From positions 1-22,517 of the IMG/VR virus record IMGVR_UViG_3300046009_012131: DNA of 22,517 nt; one strand, written 5' to 3'. Source of the stretch: a virus. Both the position numbers and the translations under genes were made by a program. Below the pieces are notes generated by a model. It was given only the letters and a program-made list of their open reading frames with translations. It was not told the origin of the DNA and did no database searches. Position 1 is the first letter of the stretch. The number at the start of each line of letters is the position of its first letter. Shown here one piece after another: positions 20,242-22,517 of this stretch.

Positions 20242-20405
20242 CTTTAGTTTTTTTGTAGTGATTTATTATATACAAATATAGTATTAATATTTAATATAAA
20301 CAACAATTATTTATCTTTTTTATTTTTTATTATTTATATAATACAAATATAATAAAAATAGGCTAATTGAAATTAATATATAACAAAAAAATTATAACTT
20401 TTTTG
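20242..20405. other. Divergent AT-rich control region
   Basis: 164 bases between two divergent genes. It holds the minus-strand host-type promoter (20273-20303). I see no consensus promoter for the plus-strand gene at 20406; TTAATATATAAC at 20373-20384 is the best box. No other gene is seen. Confidence 0.55.
20273..20303 (-). promoter_or_regulatory. Consensus Bacteroidetes vegetative promoter
   Basis: The minus strand reads TTG (20303-20301), a 20-nt spacer, then TATATTTG (20280-20273). This is the -33 TTG / -7 TAnnTTTG arrangement of the Bacteroidetes primary sigma factor. It lies 32 nt upstream of the ATG at 20241. Confidence 0.75.
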
Positions 20406-22517
20406 ATGAAATATTTACATTCCAGAGATAATTATTTACACAAATCTTCCTTGAGAAATAGAGAAAAGCAAGAGGAGATATCTTATTATCAATATAAAAA
20501 AATATACGAAAATGTTCCAGGATCTGGGGCTTTAGGTAATGAAATTAACTGGGGTGACTCTTTATTGGGTCGTGCTTTTAATTCTTCATTTAGAAAGCTT
20601 GTAGAGGCAGCTAATACGGTTCAAATGGGATCACTTATTACTAGATTTAAATCACATTTTGATTGGATTGTTGGAAGTTCTGTTGTTTCTTCATTATCTG
20701 ATGAAGATAAGATTAAATTTGCTAAATATCAAGTTTCTGCATTGTTAAGAGCTCTTACTGAAGCTGTTGAGAAGGGTTTAAAAGTTGGTGAGATTAAAGC
20801 TATTTGTGACTCTGTTATTAAACAATTGAAAGAATTGGAAGTTGGCGATGAGAGTGAAAAAGCAAAATCAGATCTAATTGATAAATTGGTAGAGTTTAGA
20901 AAATGGTTAGACCAATTTAAAGATGATGAAGGTGATGTTGATTCTGAAAAAGAAGCAGAAAAAAAAGAAAAAGAAGCTGAATCGGAATCTGAATCAGGTG
21001 ATAGCTCACCTGAAAGTCTTTACCCAGTAATGGTTAAATCACTTAAGCAATTGTCTCTTATTTTACAATATTATGAATCAGTTAAATTAGAATCAGATAT
21101 AATTGACAAAAAAAATGTTGATAAATTAAAAATAACCTATATTACTGTTGATGGTGATACTATAAAGAAAATTGCAGATGATACTAAAGTTAATATAAAA
21201 AAATTAACTGCTAAAGATATAATTGGTAAAAATCAACAAGTTGTTCAAAATGGTCAGAAAGTTAGTTTATCTACTTTTTTTAAAGTGGGTACTGATAAAT
21301 CATTACAATCACTTCCAGCTGGTCTTTCATTAGTTTTAGAAAATTTAGACTTATTTGAAGCTTCTACTCTTGGTTCTGGTGCTGGAGATGAGAGACAAAC
21401 AATAAGAACAACAAATACTAAAGGAGAACAATTAAAAGTTGGTGAGGATCACCTTACACAATCTTATAATAAATTAAAAATAGCTTGTGAGACTTTAAAA
21501 GGAACTAAATATAAAAATATTGGTATTACTACTGATTTCTTAAATCAAATAACATCTAAGTCTAATGATGGTGAATCAAAGAAGGTTATTAAATCTTTAT
21601 TCATGGATATAAATAGGTATTTAGTTGGTGATAAAAGATCAACTTTACAAGAATTAGATCCTTTGTATAAAGAGAGTATAGAAATTATTTCCGATAATAG
21701 TAAAAAATTTATTGTTTCTGAGAAAATAGCTAGATTCACAAAAAGAGCACTTCAATTTGATGGTGAGAATTTATATTCTGGTTTAGGTGATTTAGGAAAA
21801 CCACTTAAAGAGTTTGTTGATTCTATGAAGATTTTAATGAAAATGAAATCTGTTGAGAAAAAAGAAGAGGAAACTAAAGAAGAACCTAAAGAAGAACCTC
21901 AAAAAGATTCAATTTTTATTAAATATGATAGATTTATGAAAGTCTATGAAGCTGATAATATTAAATCTGTTTCTCAACAAATTAAAGATTATTATAGTAA
22001 GAACTTTGATTTTACTGTTTGGTCTATTAAACAAGAAGAGGTTGATTTGTTAATTAAAAATTCAGAAGCTGCATCTAAAGGTAAAAAGATAATTATAAAC
22101 GGAATCGGACCTATCATTGAGATAATGAGATTTTTCAACAGAGCTTATAAAATACACACTAAAGCTCAAATTCCATTCTCCGGTAGAACTGATGCTAAGT
22201 TAAATGTCATGACAATGAACCAATGGACTGCTTTTGGTGGAGATGGAACTAAAGGTAAGGGTCAAGGTCCTTATAGAAATAATAAAATATTTAACCAATG
22301 GGAGAATGCTGTTTTTGATATCTTCGGTCAATATGAAGAAATTTTTGATAAAGGAACAATCTTAAGAATTGGTGATAGAGAGAAAAAAGAAGCGGGTACT
22401 CTTTTAAAATTAATGATGAATGATCTTTTAGATGGTGAGAAACTTTATAAAGGTGAAGGTTCTACAGGTAGTGCTGGTGTTCAAAAAACATTTTTAAATA
22501 AATACTTTGAAGATGTC
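20406..22517 (+). CDS. Large protein with LysM-like domain, cut by window end
   Basis: 704 codons are open from the ATG at 20406 to the window edge with no stop. The N-terminus MKYLHSRDNYL loosely resembles the MKYLKTFESY tag. Residues 40-170 are helical. About 177-200 is an acidic Glu/Ser/Lys stretch. About 240-290 resembles a LysM fold (ITVDGDTIKKIADDTKVNIKKLT ... NQQVVQNGQKVSLS). A second Lys/Glu/Pro-rich linker lies near 483-500, followed by IKYDRFMKVYEAD, similar to the tag but internal, and a globular part. Size, linkers and a possible peptidoglycan-binding module suggest a virion or cell-wall-contacting protein. No enzyme domain is visible in the part present. Confidence 0.8.
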   Translation, partial: MKYLHSRDNYLHKSSLRNREKQEEISYYQYKKIYENVPGSGALGNEINWGDSLLGRAFNSSFRKLVEAANTVQMGSLITRFKSHFDWIVGSSVVSSLSDEDKIKFAKYQVSALLRALTEAVEKGLKVGEIKAICDSVIKQLKELEVGDESEKAKSDLIDKLVEFRKWLDQFKDDEGDVDSEKEAEKKEKEAESESESGDSSPESLYPVMVKSLKQLSLILQYYESVKLESDIIDKKNVDKLKITYITVDGDTIKKIADDTKVNIKKLTAKDIIGKNQQVVQNGQKVSLSTFFKVGTDKSLQSLPAGLSLVLENLDLFEASTLGSGAGDERQTIRTTNTKGEQLKVGEDHLTQSYNKLKIACETLKGTKYKNIGITTDFLNQITSKSNDGESKKVIKSLFMDINRYLVGDKRSTLQELDPLYKESIEIISDNSKKFIVSEKIARFTKRALQFDGENLYSGLGDLGKPLKEFVDSMKILMKMKSVEKKEEETKEEPKEEPQKDSIFIKYDRFMKVYEADNIKSVSQQIKDYYSKNFDFTVWSIKQEEVDLLIKNSEAASKGKKIIINGIGPIIEIMRFFNRAYKIHTKAQIPFSGRTDAKLNVMTMNQWTAFGGDGTKGKGQGPYRNNKIFNQWENAVFDIFGQYEEIFDKGTILRIGDREKKEAGTLLKLMMNDLLDGEKLYKGEGSTGSAGVQKTFLNKYFEDV

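Noticed and set aside
21545-21739. Minus-strand frame inside the large gene at the window end
   Set aside because: It lies wholly within a continuous 704-codon plus-strand gene.

Overview
The window looks like part of the genome of a large, AT-rich, tailed (T4-like, contractile-tail) phage of a Bacteroidetes host, probably a flavobacterium or relative. The phage assignment rests on recognisable T4-type core genes: large terminase (gp17), head-completion nuclease (gp4), sheath-completion protein (gp15), baseplate wedge (gp25), clamp-loader ATPase (gp44) and a gp55-like late sigma factor. They are dispersed over both strands, not held in the T4 order. The host assignment rests on the lack of Shine-Dalgarno sequences, a textbook Bacteroidetes promoter (TTG-N20-TATATTTG at 20273-20303), a DUF4468-type domain, a ClpS that resembles Bacteroidetes ClpS, a Bacteroidetes rhomboid-tail-like domain, and a tmRNA of Bacteroidetes type.

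Layout. 1-420: a phage-encoded tmRNA with an unusually long, atypical tag, ended by a strong UUCG terminator. 442-3637: a NADAR enzyme, a small ribbon-helix-helix protein on the other strand, an HNH endonuclease, an adenine methylase and two small unknown genes. 3639-6603: a DUF4468-type exported protein, two morphogenesis genes (gp2-like candidate and gp4) and small accessory genes. 6668-11117: late sigma factor, a large unknown protein, gp15, gp44 and gp25. 11114-13927: a cassette of proteins sharing a short N-terminal K-x-F-E-S-F/Y tag, including an isochorismatase-like hydrolase and a protein with AQPQ repeats, followed by a spanin-like membrane pair. 14017-17701: HAD phosphatase, ClpS, terminase large subunit and a candidate small terminase. 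17698-20241: small accessory genes on the minus strand. 20406 to the end: a large protein with a LysM-like domain, cut by the window edge.

How it fits together. Virion assembly, packaging and late transcription genes are interleaved with genes that act on the host. Two of the latter, tmRNA and ClpS, both feed substrates to host Clp-type proteolysis. NADAR and the methylase are plausible counter-defence genes. Many genes carry a TATATA box (often TTAATATATAG), which may be the late promoter read by the gp55-like factor. In several cases it sits only 3-4 nt before the ATG. The points most worth following up are the tmRNA tag, the ClpS, and the shared N-terminal tag linked to that promoter box.
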